From positions 1 to 64,000 of the forward strand of contig JAJAGP010001675.1 of NCBI GenBank assembly GCA_025084515.1: a stretch of DNA of 64,000 nt, read 5' to 3'. Below are positions 62,260 to 64,000 of the stretch, one piece after another. The notes under the pieces were generated by a model. The model saw nothing but the letters and a program-made list of their open reading frames with translations. It was not told the DNA's origin and did not search any database. Within the stretch, counting starts at the first letter, position 1. Each line of letters starts with the position of its first letter. The stretch comes from Ancistrus triradiatus. Taxonomy: Eukaryota > Chordata > Actinopteri > Siluriformes > Loricariidae. A program made the position numbers and the translations under genes.

Positions 62260-62557
62260 CTGTAACTTTTCGCTACCCCGCTAATTGGCATTATGTAGGA
62301 AGGGTGCTGTTAACAGAAAATTTATTGAGGTAAGGTTTCCCTCGGAAGTGACTAGGATGACCCCACCTTTCACCAGCTTAATAGGATCATGCATATACTG
62401 TTCTACTAATGACCGCGGTCAAGCTATCCGCGTTTTAAAGATTCACAGTTAAGCCATCCGCACTTTAAATCCGAATGCTCCTATATACGCGATATGACGG
62501 TATTGCGCTGCTCGCTACAGGCTGACGCTGCTTAAGCAGAGAGAAACAAGACTAACA
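62260..62557 (-). repeat. Probable 5' LTR of the gypsy element
   Basis: It starts TGTAACTTTTCGC immediately beside the primer-binding site and is taken to end at AGACTAACA. The far limit is uncertain because no partner LTR exists in the window. Confidence 0.5.
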
Positions 62558-62689
62558 TTTTTTTAACAGTTTTGATAGACTTTACAATTTTTTCGGTGTA
62601 GAAACCCACATTTACTAAATATATAAGTACGAAATATATTTTCATAATTGAATAGGTTTACTTGCATTATTAGAATAATTATTATTAGA

Positions 62690-63885
62690 ATAAAACAATT
62701 ATATATTTAAAACTACCCATAATGCAAAAACCATTCCACTGCCATCCAAGACTGGTACCCCTTAGCTGAAGCAGCCCAACTTTGGACAGATTTCACTGTA
62801 CCATTTTCTTTTAAATCCAAGTTAAACTTGTGCTATCTGTAGGCGAACAAATTTTTCATATAGGCTGATTTTGGTCATCTCTTTCTCAAAAACTACCCAT
62901 AATGCCAAAACCATTCCACTGCCACCCAAGACTGGTACCCCTTAGCTATCACCAGTGCAATTTGGAGAAATTTCACTGTACCATTTTTTTCATAAATCCA
63001 AGTTAAACTTGTACTATTTGTATAAAAAAAACATATTTTGGTTATCTGTTTCTCAAAAACTACCCATAATGCCAAAACCATTCCACTGCCACCCAAGACT
63101 GGTACCCCTTAGCTGTCACCAGTGCAAGTTTGGAGAAATTTCACTGTACCATTTTTTCATAAATCCAAGTTAAACACTTAGTATTTGTATAAAAAAACAT
63201 ATTTTGGTCATCTGTTTCTCAAAAACTACCCATAATGCCAAAACCATTCTACTGCCATCCAAGACTGGTACCCCTTGGCTGTCTCCATTGCAGGATTGGA
63301 CAGATTTTACTGTACCATTTTTTTTTTTTATAAATCCAAGTTAAACTTGTGCTACCTGTAGGCAACCAAATACACACCTCAAATAGGCTGATTTTGGTCA
63401 TCTGTTTCTCAAAAACTACCTGTCACCTTTGCAAGGTTGGAGAAATTTTACTATACCATTTTTTCATAAATCCAAGTTAAACTTGTACTATTTGTATAAA
63501 AAAAAAACATATTTTGGTTATCTGTTTCTCAAAAACTACCCATAATGCCAAAACCATTCCACTGCCATCCAAGACTGGTACCCCTTAGCTGTCACCAGTG
63601 CAAGTTTGGACAGATTTCACTGTACCATTTTTTTATAAATCCAAGTTAAAATTGTGCTACCTGTAGGCAACCAAATACACACCTCAAATAGGCTGATTTT
63701 GGTCATCTGTTTCTCAAAAACAACTCTTAATGCCAAAACCATTCCACTGCCACCCAAGACTGGCAGCTCATGGCTGTCACCTGTGCAAGTTTGGAGAAAT
63801 TTCACTGCACCATTTTTTCATAAATCCAAGTTAAACTTGTACTATTTGTATAAAAAAACATTTTGGTTATATCTTGATGCATGCT
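62690..63885. repeat. Tandem satellite, units of about 120-190 bp
   Basis: About seven direct units. Each has AAAACTACCCATAATGCCAA, CCATTCCACTGCCA, AAGACTGGTACCCCTTAGCT, GTTTGGAGAAATTTCACTGT, AAATCCAAGTTAAACTTGT and TTTTGGTCATCTGTTTCTC. Starts are near 62710, 62889, 63056, 63222, 63411, 63532 and 63714. Two unit types alternate: one with GTAGGCAACCAAATACACACC, one with CTATTTGTATAAAAAAAC. The unit at 63411 is shortened. Confidence 0.92.
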
Positions 63886-63889
63886 CAAT

Positions 63890-64000
63890 GATCCAGGTAA
63901 GAAAATCCAAGAAGTTGAATCTGTTCATCTGGACATAGATTTTGTCGGAGAAACGTTTCATCACTCATCTAAGTGACTTCTTCAGTCTCAGCAGTTAGAA
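63890..64000. mobile_element. Penelope-like element end
   Basis: GAAGTTGAATCTGTTCATCT, then GAGAAACGTTTCATCACTCA and AGTGACTTCTTCAGTCTCAG is the common end of fish Penelope-like elements, also at 44130. It continues past the window. Confidence 0.7.

Larger units (their letters stand above)
57116..62557 (-). mobile_element. Ty3/gypsy retrotransposon, antisense, 3' LTR not found
   Basis: Minus-strand order from the right: 5' LTR (about 62260-62557), primer-binding site TGGCGCCCAACATGG just inside it (about 62246-62260), gag (61190-62042), protease (60604-60819), reverse transcriptase (59400-60164), RNase H (58940-59277), integrase (57237-57873). A purine tract (GGGGGGGAGGGGTCGACAC on the minus strand, near 57135-57150) marks the place where the 3' LTR should begin, but no matching LTR is seen to the left. 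A 700-base hAT MITE interrupts it. Confidence 0.85.

Overview
The window reads as teleost genomic DNA. The genes have short exons with GT/AG introns, and the mobile DNA is typical of ray-finned fish: Tc1-like transposons, L2 and Rex-like LINEs, Ty3/gypsy and gag-only LTR elements, Penelope-like elements, hAT and Harbinger pieces, tRNA-derived SINEs and long TA/CA microsatellites. The repeat mix and the MHC sequences suggest an otophysan such as a catfish; that is an impression, not a proof. All host coding sequence that I can recognise is immune-related and lies on the + strand.

Layout. 0-2.6 kb is a composite satellite ending in hairpin arrays. 2.6-3.7 kb is a block homologous to the first intron of the MHC gene at 53.5 kb. 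4.4-12.5 kb is mobile DNA (Tc1-like pieces and a long antisense L2 LINE). 12.8-15.5 kb is an MHC class I gene lacking its 5' exons and carrying other lesions. 15.8-22.5 kb holds an LTR-like block, Harbinger/MITE pieces and the left part of a segmental duplication. 22.55-34.32 kb is Ig-like gene A, small but spread over 11.8 kb by nested transposons. 34.5-38.7 kb is mobile DNA and sequence without a gene. At 38.72 kb is an MHC class I-type X/Y promoter module with no gene body. 39.2-42.6 kb is a fold-back repeat and a transposon with precise ends. 43.86-46.57 kb is Ig-like gene B, the compact paralog of A. 46.6-53.1 kb is mobile DNA. At 53.30-53.60 kb is a well-formed MHC class I promoter with its leader exon; the rest of that gene is not found before the window ends. 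55-62.6 kb holds hAT and Ty3/gypsy sequence, and 62.7-63.9 kb is a tandem satellite.

Main interpretation. The window looks like about three rounds of one tandem cassette, MHC class I followed by a one-domain V-type Ig membrane protein: MHC (2.6-15.5) with Ig A; MHC promoter remnant (38.7) with Ig B; then MHC leader (53.5). The Ig genes encode predicted type I membrane proteins of about 175 and 183 residues: a signal peptide, one V-type domain with extra cysteines, one membrane segment and a tail of only a few residues after the basic stop-transfer motif. No ITIM, ITAM or charged membrane residue is visible, so they resemble ligands, decoys or co-receptors more than signalling receptors; this is inference. 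Both have consistent splice phases and no internal stop.

Several transposon insertions can be resolved to the base because target-site duplications or empty paralogous sites lie in the same window. They give a relative history of the duplicated arms. All mobile-element genes seen are broken or partial.
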